This document shows positions 1 to 5,807 of a stretch of DNA of 6,584 nucleotides, piece by piece. A model generated the notes under the pieces. That model was not told the DNA's origin. It did no database searches and was given only the letters and a program-made list of their open reading frames with translations. This DNA is from Bryobacterales bacterium (GTDB taxonomy: Bacteria > Acidobacteriota > Terriglobia > Bryobacterales > Bryobacteraceae), in the NCBI GenBank assembly GCA_003487005.1, contig DNFG01000344.1:1-6584 (forward strand), in the 5' to 3' direction. The position numbers and the translations under genes were made by a program. The first letter of the stretch is position 1. Each line of letters begins with the position of its first letter.

Positions 1-1
1 G

Positions 2-331
2 ATGTGTGACGACAAACGCCCCCCCGATGCCCCCCGCCTCTGCCGCGCCGATGCCCTCCGCCTCTGGAAACGCGGCAAGTCCGCCAGCCAGAACTTCCTC
101 GACGACCACCTCCAGGAGTTCGCCCTCGTCACCGACGTCCTCCGCCGCCTTGGCGACTTTGACGCCGCCCGCGAAGCCTGTCTCGAAGCCCTCACTCTCG
201 ACGACATCCCCCCCGTGATCGACGACATGCTCCGCCGCCAGCTCACCCTCATCCAGCAAAAGGAAACGGCCGCCCACTCCCTCCGGGAGCTCGAGCGGCC
301 GTCCCCAGGACAGCGTGTGACTCTGAACTAA
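2..331 (+). CDS. Hypothetical protein, probable C-terminal part, TPR-like helices
   Basis: This reading frame ends at TAA (329-331). It contains an ATG at base 2, but only one base precedes that, so the true start may lie outside the window; I treat it as possibly 5'-partial. The frame has a strong preference for C or G at the third codon position, as in the genes around it, which supports real coding. The 109 visible residues are hydrophilic and helix-prone. Residues 34-68 (DDHLQEFALVTDVLRRLGDF onwards, then AREACLEAL) have the spacing of one tetratricopeptide-like helix pair: a small or large hydrophobic residue every 3-4 positions, a Gly-Asp turn, then an Ala-rich second helix. There is no signal peptide, membrane segment or catalytic motif. 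The gene converges on the RND pump gene and overlaps it by four bases at the stop codons. I do not recognise the family; a TPR-type scaffold role is only a guess from shape. Confidence 0.6.
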   Translation: MCDDKRPPDAPRLCRADALRLWKRGKSASQNFLDDHLQEFALVTDVLRRLGDFDAAREACLEALTLDDIPPVIDDMLRRQLTLIQQKETAAHSLRELERPSPGQRVTLN

Positions 332-3300
332 TCGCCGGCCGGCTGCAGCGTCGGCTCGGCTTCGCCCTCTTCGGACGGCTCCGTCCGCAGTTCCAGCAGA
401 TAGTAAATCGTCGGAATCACCACCAGCGTGATCAGTGTCGAACTCAACAGCCCGCCAATCACCACGCGCGCCATCGGCTGCTGGAGTTCCGATCCCTCGC
501 CAATGCCCAGCGCCATCGGCGTCAGGCCCAGCACCGTCGTCACCGTCGTCATCAATACCGGGCGCAGCCGGCGGATGCCCGCCGTCACCACCGCCTCCTT
601 CAGATGGATCCCATGCTCGCGCCGCAACTGGTTCGTGTAATCCACCAGCAGAATCGCATTGTTCACCACGATGCCCACCAGCATGATGATCCCCAGGAAC
701 GCCTGCATGTTGAACGTCGTCTGCGTCACGATCAGAATCGTCACCACGCCCACCGCCGCCAGCGGGATCGAGAACAGAATGATGAACGGATCACGCAGCG
801 ATTCAAACTGCGCCGCCATCACCATGTACACCAGAATCAACGCCAGAATCGCCGCGAACGTCAGCTCCTGGAACGCTTTCTGCTGCTCTTCGTACTCGCC
901 CCCGTACGTGAATTCGTAGCCCAGCGGCCGCGAAATCTCCATCAGCTTGGGCCGCAGATCCTTCATCACCGAACCCAGATCGCGAGCGCCCAGCGTGCCC
1001 GACACCGTGATCACGCGCTCCTGGTCCACGCGCTCGATCGACGTCGGCCCCTCCTGGCGCCGCATCTGCACGATGCTCTCCGCCGGAATCGGCGTCCCGC
1101 CCACCGTCACCAGCGGCACCTTGCCCACCTGAGACACATCCATCCGGTCCGTCTCTTTCAACCGCACAATGATGTTGAACTCATCGCCCTGCTGCCGGAA
1201 CATCGATGTCCGGCGCCCGCCCACCGCCGTCTCCATCGCGTTCGCCACGTCGCTCACGTTCAGCCCCATCGTGGCCGCCTTCAGGCGGTCCACCCGCAGC
1301 ACCATCTCCGGCATCCCCGGCTGACGGCTCACCTGCACTTCCGGTACCCCCTCCACCGACAGCATCGCCTTCCGGACCTGCTCCGCCAGCCCGGCCAGGA
1401 TCTCCAGGTCATGGCCCCGGATCTCCACCGCCAGCCGGTCATCCGAGTTGCTGCCGCGCCGCATCATCATGCTGCTCACCCGCGTGCGCACCACCATGCC
1501 CGGCTGAATCGTCATGTGCGGCCGGATCGCCATCGCAATCTCTTTCGCCGACCGCTGCCGCTCCGCCTGATCCTTCAGCTGAATTCGCAATTCGCCCATG
1601 TGCGAGCCGTTCGAGCGGAATCCGCCCCCGCCGCTCTCCACCATGATGTTCTTTGCCTCCGGCAACTGCTCCCGGGCGATCGACGCCAGTTGGTTCATCA
1701 CTGCATCCGTGACGCCCACGCGCGTGCCTGGCTCGAGTTCCACATTCACCCGCACTTCGCCTTCGTCCGCCTCCGGCTGCAGCTCGACACCGATCAGCGG
1801 CATGCCCATGTACGCCAGTCCGAAGAGCGAACAAGCCAGAGTCACCGTCACCAGTTTGTGATCCAGGCTCCAGCGCAGCAGCCCGCCATAATTCTCCGCC
1901 AGCCGGTCCTGTCCGCGTCCCACCGCGTCCGCCAGACGATTGAACAGGTTCCTGCTGTTCCGGTTCGCTCCCTTGCCCAGATACCGCGAACACAGCACCG
2001 GCACAATCGTCAGCGCCACGGCCAGCGAGCACAGCAGCGAAAAAGAAACCACGTACGCCAACTGCTTGAACGTCACCGCCGACATCCCCGTCACGAACAC
2101 CAGCGGCACGAACACCGCCAGCGTCGTCATCGTCGATGCCACCACCGCGCCCGCCACTTCATTGCTCCCCACCAGCGCCGCTTTCTTCAACTCCAGACCG
2201 TTCTCCCGGTGCCGGAAGATGTTTTCCAGCACCACGATCGCGTTATCCACCAGCATGCCCACGCCCAGCGCCAGCCCCCCGAAGCTGATCGTGTTCAGCG
2301 TGAATCCGTTGCCGTACATCAGCGCGAACGTCGAAATCACCGAAATCGGAATCGCAATGGCGATGATCGTCGTGCTCGAAAGGCTCCGCAGGAACACCAG
2401 CAGCACCAAGGCCGCCAGCAGCGCGCCCTGCACCGCCGAACTCTTCACGTTCGCGATCGCCTGCTTGATGAACGTTGCGCTGTCACCGGTCGCGGAAATG
2501 TGAATGTTCGGGTAGTCCTGGTGGATCCGGTCCACTTCCTCCCACACCGAGTCGCTCACCGCCACCGTGTTCGACCCCGACTGCTTGTAGACGAACAGAC
2601 GGACCGCCTGCTTTCCATTCACGCTCACAAACTGCCGCACTTCCTCGTGCGAATCCTCGACATTCGCCACGTCGCGCAAATACACCGGCACCCCGCCGCG
2701 CGTCGAGACCACCAGGCTCCGGATCTCCTCCAGATTCCTGTATTCACCCTGCGTGCGCAGCAGGACCTCGAACCGGCCCTCGCGTACCGGTCCCACCGGC
2801 TGATTCAGGTTCTCCCGCTGGACCACCTGCACCACGCTCGCCACCGACAGGTTCAACGACCTCAATTTTTGCAGGTCCAGATCCACGTGGATCTCCCGTC
2901 GCAACCCGCCCCGCACGTTGAACTGCGCCACGCCCGGCACTCGCTCCAGACGGTACTGAATCTGCTTCTCCACGAACCGCCGCAGCTCCTTCGGGTCCAT
3001 GTCATCGGCCGCCACCGTCAGGAACATGATCGGGAACTGCGAAACGTCGAACTTGTACAGAATCGGCGGAGACATGTCCTCCGGCAGCGAACCGCGCCGC
3101 CGGTCCAGACGCAGCCGCAACTCGTTCGCCGCTTCATCCAGATTCGTCCCGTGCACGAAGTTCACCCGCACGTTCGCGCTGCCCTCCGTCGATGTCGACG
3201 TGATCTTTTCCACCCCCGGCGCCGCCGCGAACGCCTCTTCCAGCGGACGCGCCACCAGATTCTCCATCTCCTCCGGCGCCACCCCCGGATACTCCGCGCG

Positions 3301-3441
3301 TACGCTCAGCGTCGGGTATTCCACTTCCGGCATCAAGTCGACCGGCAGGCGGACAAACGAAATCCCTCCCAGCAGGATCGCCACCAGGCAGGCCATCAGC
3401 ACCGTCACCGGACGGCGGATCGAAAATTCAGGTAAACTCAT
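328..3441 (-). CDS. RND-family efflux pump, inner-membrane transporter (AcrB/SwrC-like)
   Basis: A proton-driven inner-membrane exporter of the AcrB/AcrF superfamily, full length at 1037 residues. The N-terminus (SLPEFSIRRPVTVLM) and first membrane helix (about 11-30) are typical. A large periplasmic porter domain follows (about 31-335, with PGVAPEEMENLVARPLEEA near 52-70). Then come helices 2-6 (about 336-487), helix 7 (530-548), a second porter domain (about 550-855) and helices 8-12 (about 861-1017). Helix 4 carries GMLVDNAIVVLENI with D399-N400 where AcrB has D407-D408. Helix 10 carries GIVVNNAILLVDY with N927 where AcrB has K940. This relay variant belongs to the broad SwrC-like/'VDN' subgroup of RND pumps rather than AcrB proper. 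The acidic tail after residue 1020 is unremarkable. The substrate cannot be read from the sequence: drugs, detergents, lipids or other amphiphiles are all possible, and nothing specifically indicates metal export. ATG is preceded by AAGGGA with a 4-base spacer and by GAGGAG with a 12-base spacer. The gene lies 28 bp after the adaptor, so the two are very probably cotranscribed. Confidence 0.95.
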   Translation of the reverse strand: MSLPEFSIRRPVTVLMACLVAILLGGISFVRLPVDLMPEVEYPTLSVRAEYPGVAPEEMENLVARPLEEAFAAAPGVEKITSTSTEGSANVRVNFVHGTNLDEAANELRLRLDRRRGSLPEDMSPPILYKFDVSQFPIMFLTVAADDMDPKELRRFVEKQIQYRLERVPGVAQFNVRGGLRREIHVDLDLQKLRSLNLSVASVVQVVQRENLNQPVGPVREGRFEVLLRTQGEYRNLEEIRSLVVSTRGGVPVYLRDVANVEDSHEEVRQFVSVNGKQAVRLFVYKQSGSNTVAVSDSVWEEVDRIHQDYPNIHISATGDSATFIKQAIANVKSSAVQGALLAALVLLVFLRSLSSTTIIAIAIPISVISTFALMYGNGFTLNTISFGGLALGVGMLVDNAIVVLENIFRHRENGLELKKAALVGSNEVAGAVVASTMTTLAVFVPLVFVTGMSAVTFKQLAYVVSFSLLCSLAVALTIVPVLCSRYLGKGANRNSRNLFNRLADAVGRGQDRLAENYGGLLRWSLDHKLVTVTLACSLFGLAYMGMPLIGVELQPEADEGEVRVNVELEPGTRVGVTDAVMNQLASIAREQLPEAKNIMVESGGGGFRSNGSHMGELRIQLKDQAERQRSAKEIAMAIRPHMTIQPGMVVRTRVSSMMMRRGSNSDDRLAVEIRGHDLEILAGLAEQVRKAMLSVEGVPEVQVSRQPGMPEMVLRVDRLKAATMGLNVSDVANAMETAVGGRRTSMFRQQGDEFNIIVRLKETDRMDVSQVGKVPLVTVGGTPIPAESIVQMRRQEGPTSIERVDQERVITVSGTLGARDLGSVMKDLRPKLMEISRPLGYEFTYGGEYEEQQKAFQELTFAAILALILVYMVMAAQFESLRDPFIILFSIPLAAVGVVTILIVTQTTFNMQAFLGIIMLVGIVVNNAILLVDYTNQLRREHGIHLKEAVVTAGIRRLRPVLMTTVTTVLGLTPMALGIGEGSELQQPMARVVIGGLLSSTLITLVVIPTIYYLLELRTEPSEEGEAEPTLQPAGD

Positions 3442-3469
3442 CGCGTCCCTTCGCTCCTCAATTCGCGGT

Positions 3470-4729
3470 TCAATTCGTGCCCGCGCCCTCGACCGCCTTC
3501 AAATCCGCCCGCAACGGCTCTTTCCTGTTCTTCGATTGCGGACCAGGCTGCGCCGTCACCGGGCGGTCATCCCCGGAAATCTGCACATTCACGCCCTCGC
3601 TCACCATCGCCGCCCCCTTCGACACGATCGTCGTCCCCACCGGCAGGTTCGCCAGCACTTCCACATCATTGCCCTGCGGCACCCCGGGTTCGATCTCCCG
3701 GAACGTCGGCCGGTTGCCCGACAATACAAATACCCCCGCCTGCTGCCCCCGGTACACCATCGCCTCCCGCGGAATCAGCACCGCCGGCCGCACGGTCCCC
3801 AGATCCAGCATCACCCGCGCGAACATCTCCGCCCGTAATCCCCCGTCCCGGTTCGGAATCTCCACCTCCACCAGCGCACTCCGCGTCGCCGCGTCCATCA
3901 CCGGACTGATCCGCGACACCTTCCCCTCGAATGTCTGATCCCCAAACGCATCCACCACCACCTGCGCCCGGTTTCCCAGCCGCAGTTTCGCCACTTCCCG
4001 CTCCGGCACGTTCGCCCGCGTAATCAATGTCGACAGGTTCACCACCCGGATCACCGGCGTCGAAGGGCTGATCACCGCCCCCACGTCCACAAAACGCTCC
4101 GCCACGATCCCGTCAATCGGTGAAACAATCTTCATCTGCTCCAGCCGGATCCGCAATTCATTCAACTCCGCCTGCGCCTGCTCCCCTTGCGCCTGCGTCA
4201 ATTGCACCTGCGCCTGCACCACCCGGAAACTCGTCTGCTTGCTCTCATACTCCTGCCGCGGGATCAATCCCCCTTCCATCAACTGCCGCGACCGCTCCAG
4301 ATCCGCCTGCGCGTTCGCCATCTCCGCCCGCCGCTGTTCCAAAGTCGCCCGCACCACCTCCTGTGATGCCGTCGCCCGCCGCACCTGCTGCTGAATTTCG
4401 GAATCTTCCAGGACCGCCACCAGATCCCCCACCTTCACCCGGTCTCCCACATTCAATCGAATCAACTCCACTCGCCCCGTCACCTTCGCCGTCACGTCCA
4501 CCTGCTCCTTCGGCCGCAACGATCCCGTGATCGCAATCTCCTCACGCACCTGCCCCTGCCGGACCTGTGCCACCCCTACGCTCACCACCTGCGCCCCCTT
4601 CTTCCCCGCACCTTTGCCCTTCGCCCCCTTGCCGTCCGCCACCTGCTTGGCCTGATACGCGTCCCATACGCGGTATCCGATGAATCCCGCCACGCCGATG
4701 ACCACGATAATGACCAGTAAACGCTTCAC
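3470..4729 (-). CDS. RND efflux periplasmic adaptor (membrane fusion protein)
   Basis: This is the adaptor that links an RND pump to an outer-membrane channel; 419 residues is a normal length. Residues 3-19 form an uncleaved-looking membrane anchor after MKR. There is no cysteine in the protein, so it is not a lipoprotein. A Gly/Lys-rich linker (about 33-46) leads to a first barrel strand (48-70) and the first lipoyl half (72-110, with VTAKVTGRVELIRLNVGDRV). An alanine- and glutamine-rich coiled-coil hairpin (about 112-198) is followed by the second lipoyl half (IVSPIDGIVAERFVDVGAVI, 201-220), then the beta-barrel (about 230-310) and the membrane-proximal domain (about 311-385). The tail after residue 387 is polar and probably disordered. 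The start is GTG (4727-4729) with GGGAG five bases upstream. The gene is first in the operon, directly ahead of the pump gene. Family assignment is secure; the substrate is unknown. Confidence 0.95.
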   Translation of the reverse strand: MKRLLVIIVVIGVAGFIGYRVWDAYQAKQVADGKGAKGKGAGKKGAQVVSVGVAQVRQGQVREEIAITGSLRPKEQVDVTAKVTGRVELIRLNVGDRVKVGDLVAVLEDSEIQQQVRRATASQEVVRATLEQRRAEMANAQADLERSRQLMEGGLIPRQEYESKQTSFRVVQAQVQLTQAQGEQAQAELNELRIRLEQMKIVSPIDGIVAERFVDVGAVISPSTPVIRVVNLSTLITRANVPEREVAKLRLGNRAQVVVDAFGDQTFEGKVSRISPVMDAATRSALVEVEIPNRDGGLRAEMFARVMLDLGTVRPAVLIPREAMVYRGQQAGVFVLSGNRPTFREIEPGVPQGNDVEVLANLPVGTTIVSKGAAMVSEGVNVQISGDDRPVTAQPGPQSKNRKEPLRADLKAVEGAGTN

Positions 4730-4734
4730 AAAAT

Positions 4735-4739
4735 CTCCC
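4735..4739 (-). promoter_or_regulatory. Ribosome binding site for the GTG-started adaptor gene
   Basis: On the minus strand GGGAG is followed by a 5-base spacer (ATTTT) and then GTG. This fixes the unusual start codon: the GTG leads straight into the MKRLLVII membrane anchor expected for an adaptor, and no better-placed ATG lies upstream in frame. Confidence 0.7.
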
Positions 4740-4754
4740 GTTATCGAACTATCT

Positions 4755-4770
4755 CTATTGATTCCAATAG
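4755..4770. promoter_or_regulatory. Perfect inverted repeat, candidate repressor operator of the efflux operon
   Basis: CTATTG-ATTC-CAATAG is a perfect 6-bp inverted repeat with a 4-base centre. It ends 26 bases upstream of the GTG start of the adaptor and sits in a small AT-rich patch inside GC-rich surroundings. The size, symmetry and place just ahead of an efflux operon are what one expects of a dimeric MarR- or TetR-type regulator site. No regulator gene is in the window, and I cannot place a convincing -35/-10 pair around it, so the operator role is inferred. Confidence 0.4.
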
Positions 4771-4786
4771 CTTACCACGAATGCAG

Positions 4787-4805
4787 GGCAGGGAAGCCGC
4801 CTGCC
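4787..4805. repeat. GC-rich hairpin in the intergenic gap
   Basis: GGCAGG (4787-4792) and CCTGCC (4800-4805) are perfectly complementary around a 7-base loop. No T-run follows on either strand, so it is not a classical intrinsic terminator. It lies between the JAMM gene and the efflux operon and might be a minor RNA structure or chance in GC-rich DNA. Confidence 0.3.
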
Positions 4806-4870
4806 GTTCCCAGGCCGCACCTTCTCCTGCTTCAGATGATATGGCGCACCAAATCGATCTAAGGCTACAG

Positions 4871-4942
4871 CCCCACCCCGTTTCCCCCCAAAAAAATCCC
4901 CCTCAGCGTCCTTGTGACCCCCCAAGCCCCAAAGCCTGCCCC
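4871..4942 (-). other. Cluster of seven G-runs (possible G-quadruplex-forming tract)
   Basis: On the minus strand there are seven runs of 4-6 G: complements of 4939-4942, 4927-4930, 4918-4923, 4898-4902, 4884-4889, 4876-4879 and 4871-4874. The four nearest the efflux operon are separated by 8, 4 and 1 bases, one base over the usual 7-base loop limit at the widest. The tract lies on the transcribed sense side downstream of the JAMM stop codon. Structure formation is an inference from run spacing only. Confidence 0.35.
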
Positions 4943-4977
4943 AGCAGCAACTTGATCACCGCCTGCCGGCGCAGCAT
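4903..4977 (-). pseudogene. Possible remnant reading frame (weak)
   Basis: From ATG at 4975-4977 to TGA at 4903-4905 the minus strand encodes 24 residues (MLRRQAVIKLLLGQALGLGG then SQGR). The frame stays open upstream through 5001 into the 3' end of the JAMM gene, one frame off. Its base composition is like the native genes, not like the JAMM gene, so it could be the tail of an older gene cut when the lower-GC segment arrived. It is short, has no ribosome binding site I trust, and matches no family I recognise. A chance frame in GC-rich DNA is equally possible. Confidence 0.15.
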
Positions 4978-5000
4978 TCTCTCTGCCGTCCGCGGAGCCT

Positions 5001-5672
5001 TCAGAAGTATCTCTCTAGGTGAAGTCTCAAGTTGCGGAGGGGGCCGGTTCCGTTCTCGTCGCGCACTTGTTGACAGAACTGATCCACTGGAAACAGTTCG
5101 TCTGGTATCGCTCGGTAATACTCTACGAAATGTCCTCTACCGCAGACAAACTCTATCAGCGCGAGTCCTGAGTACTCCAAGGTATCTCCCAGTGCTCTGG
5201 CTGAGTACAGATCTTGTTCACTTGGCAGCATCACCGCATTCGGGTGGTTGTGAAAGCACAGAACTGTTTGGGAATTTTCCCGCTGCGCAAGGCCGACTAA
5301 AGTAGCTGCGCTAATGGCTGGAGCTACCGATGTTCGATCAGGGCCTTTGTTGTAGTAGATCAACTGGACTACGTCATCCTTGGCCAAGGCATAGACAATC
5401 CACTCGTGCTTCTTTCCTTTCAGTAGAGCAGCGACCAGTGAGGGGGTCGAAGATAGGGGCTCGCTGACGCTGTGCAGTGCGCCATTCTTGTTCATCGAGG
5501 ACTTGAAATCCCGATCCACTGCAGTTTCATTGCGAGCCCAAGTGTAAAATGACTTAATTTTGTGACGTCGTCTCTTATGGGCCAAGGCCAAGACATCGTC
5601 TGGTCCCAATGGACCGAGGTGCAGGACAACGAAGATACATACCAAAGAAAGCAGGATAATCAGGAGCGGCAT
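5001..5672 (-). CDS. Membrane-anchored JAMM/MPN-domain protein (RadC/JAB-like putative metalloprotease)
   Basis: A 223-residue protein. Residues 2-20 are a strongly hydrophobic helix (LLIILLSLVCIFVVL), followed by a basic patch (HKRRRHKIK, 32-40). By the positive-inside rule this places the rest in the cytoplasm. A linker (41-85) leads to a JAMM/MPN fold. E90 in HEWIVYAL is the likely catalytic glutamate. The zinc motif H141-N-H143-P, then six residues, S151 and D154 is complete and matches the HxHPx(6)SxxD signature shared by RadC, JAB and deubiquitinase-type enzymes. HNHP and the flanking strand pattern are closest to RadC, but the N-terminal helix-hairpin-helix part of RadC is absent. Known relatives are zinc isopeptidases or proteases, or of unknown role (RadC); the substrate here is unknown. 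No ubiquitin-like, E1 or E2 partner gene lies nearby. The ATG at 5670-5672 has no Shine-Dalgarno sequence. A good one precedes an out-of-frame ATG at 5716-5718, so the 5' end may be frameshifted. The gene has lower GC than its neighbours, suggesting transfer. Confidence 0.8.
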   Translation of the reverse strand: MPLLIILLSLVCIFVVLHLGPLGPDDVLALAHKRRRHKIKSFYTWARNETAVDRDFKSSMNKNGALHSVSEPLSSTPSLVAALLKGKKHEWIVYALAKDDVVQLIYYNKGPDRTSVAPAISAATLVGLAQRENSQTVLCFHNHPNAVMLPSEQDLYSARALGDTLEYSGLALIEFVCGRGHFVEYYRAIPDELFPVDQFCQQVRDENGTGPLRNLRLHLERYF

Positions 5673-5807
5673 GTGTTGGTCTGGAAACTCAGAAATCCAC
5701 TTGAGTGCGATCGCCCATAGTTAACCCTCAGGACATTGACCGAGCCGACTAGCGACGATGAGAGTGTGGCTGATCTTCGCTCTTTGCCTCGGTTCAAGGC
5801 CCCCCCG
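5673..5807. other. Gap between the M20 gene and the JAMM gene
   Basis: This 135-bp stretch holds the leader/start signal for the JAMM gene and the fall in GC content from the M20 gene. Downstream of the M20 stop there is only a 4-bp stem (GCCT/AGGC) without a T-run, so no intrinsic terminator is evident and read-through into the JAMM gene is possible. I see no tRNA and no repeat matching the other end of the lower-GC segment. Confidence 0.4.
5689..5729 (-). promoter_or_regulatory. Strong RBS plus ATG out of frame with the JAMM gene (leader ORF or frameshifted start)
   Basis: On the minus strand GAGGG (5729-5725) precedes ATG (5718-5716) by 6 bases. This frame gives only nine residues (MGDRTQVDF) before TGA at 5691-5689, 16 bases ahead of the JAMM ATG. 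The JAMM frame itself is open up to a TAA just beyond this ATG. Dropping one G from the GGG at 5716-5714 would join the ATG to it, giving MAIALKWISEFPDQH ahead of the annotated start. It is therefore either a short translated leader or the true start disabled by a one-base change. Confidence 0.4.

Larger units (their letters stand above)
4730..5000. other. 271-bp gap between the efflux operon and the JAMM gene
   Basis: No full gene is supported here. The end nearest the adaptor is AT-rich and holds its ribosome binding site and the 16-bp palindrome, so the operon promoter should be in this stretch. The middle holds a GC hairpin, and then runs of C on the plus strand (G on the minus strand) between 4871 and 4942. 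The part from about 4903 to 5000 returns to native-like GC content and contains a short open frame that may be a gene remnant. I see no tRNA, no intrinsic terminator and no direct repeats marking an insertion. Confidence 0.5.

Noticed and set aside
1439..2032. A 197-codon minus-strand frame inside the pump gene
   Set aside because: It is Gly/Ala/Arg-rich and out of frame with a well-conserved pump sequence, so it is a shadow frame.
604..3435. A 943-codon open frame on the plus strand, antisense to the pump gene
   Set aside because: Its translation is dominated by His, Arg, Gln and Pro with no domain pattern, which is the usual mirror of a GC-rich coding strand. The pump on the minus strand is a secure full-length family member.
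4739..4767. Possible -35 TTGGAA and -10 GATAAC upstream of the adaptor
   Set aside because: The start point would fall at or after the ribosome binding site, so the transcript would lack it; the boxes also match the consensus poorly.
5707..5714. GCGATCGC palindrome, as in the cyanobacterial HIP1 repeat
   Set aside because: Only a single copy was noticed and the gene content does not suggest a cyanobacterium; probably chance.
5787..5807. GGTTCAAGGCC resembling a tRNA T-arm
   Set aside because: No acceptor stem, anticodon arm or D-arm can be built around it.
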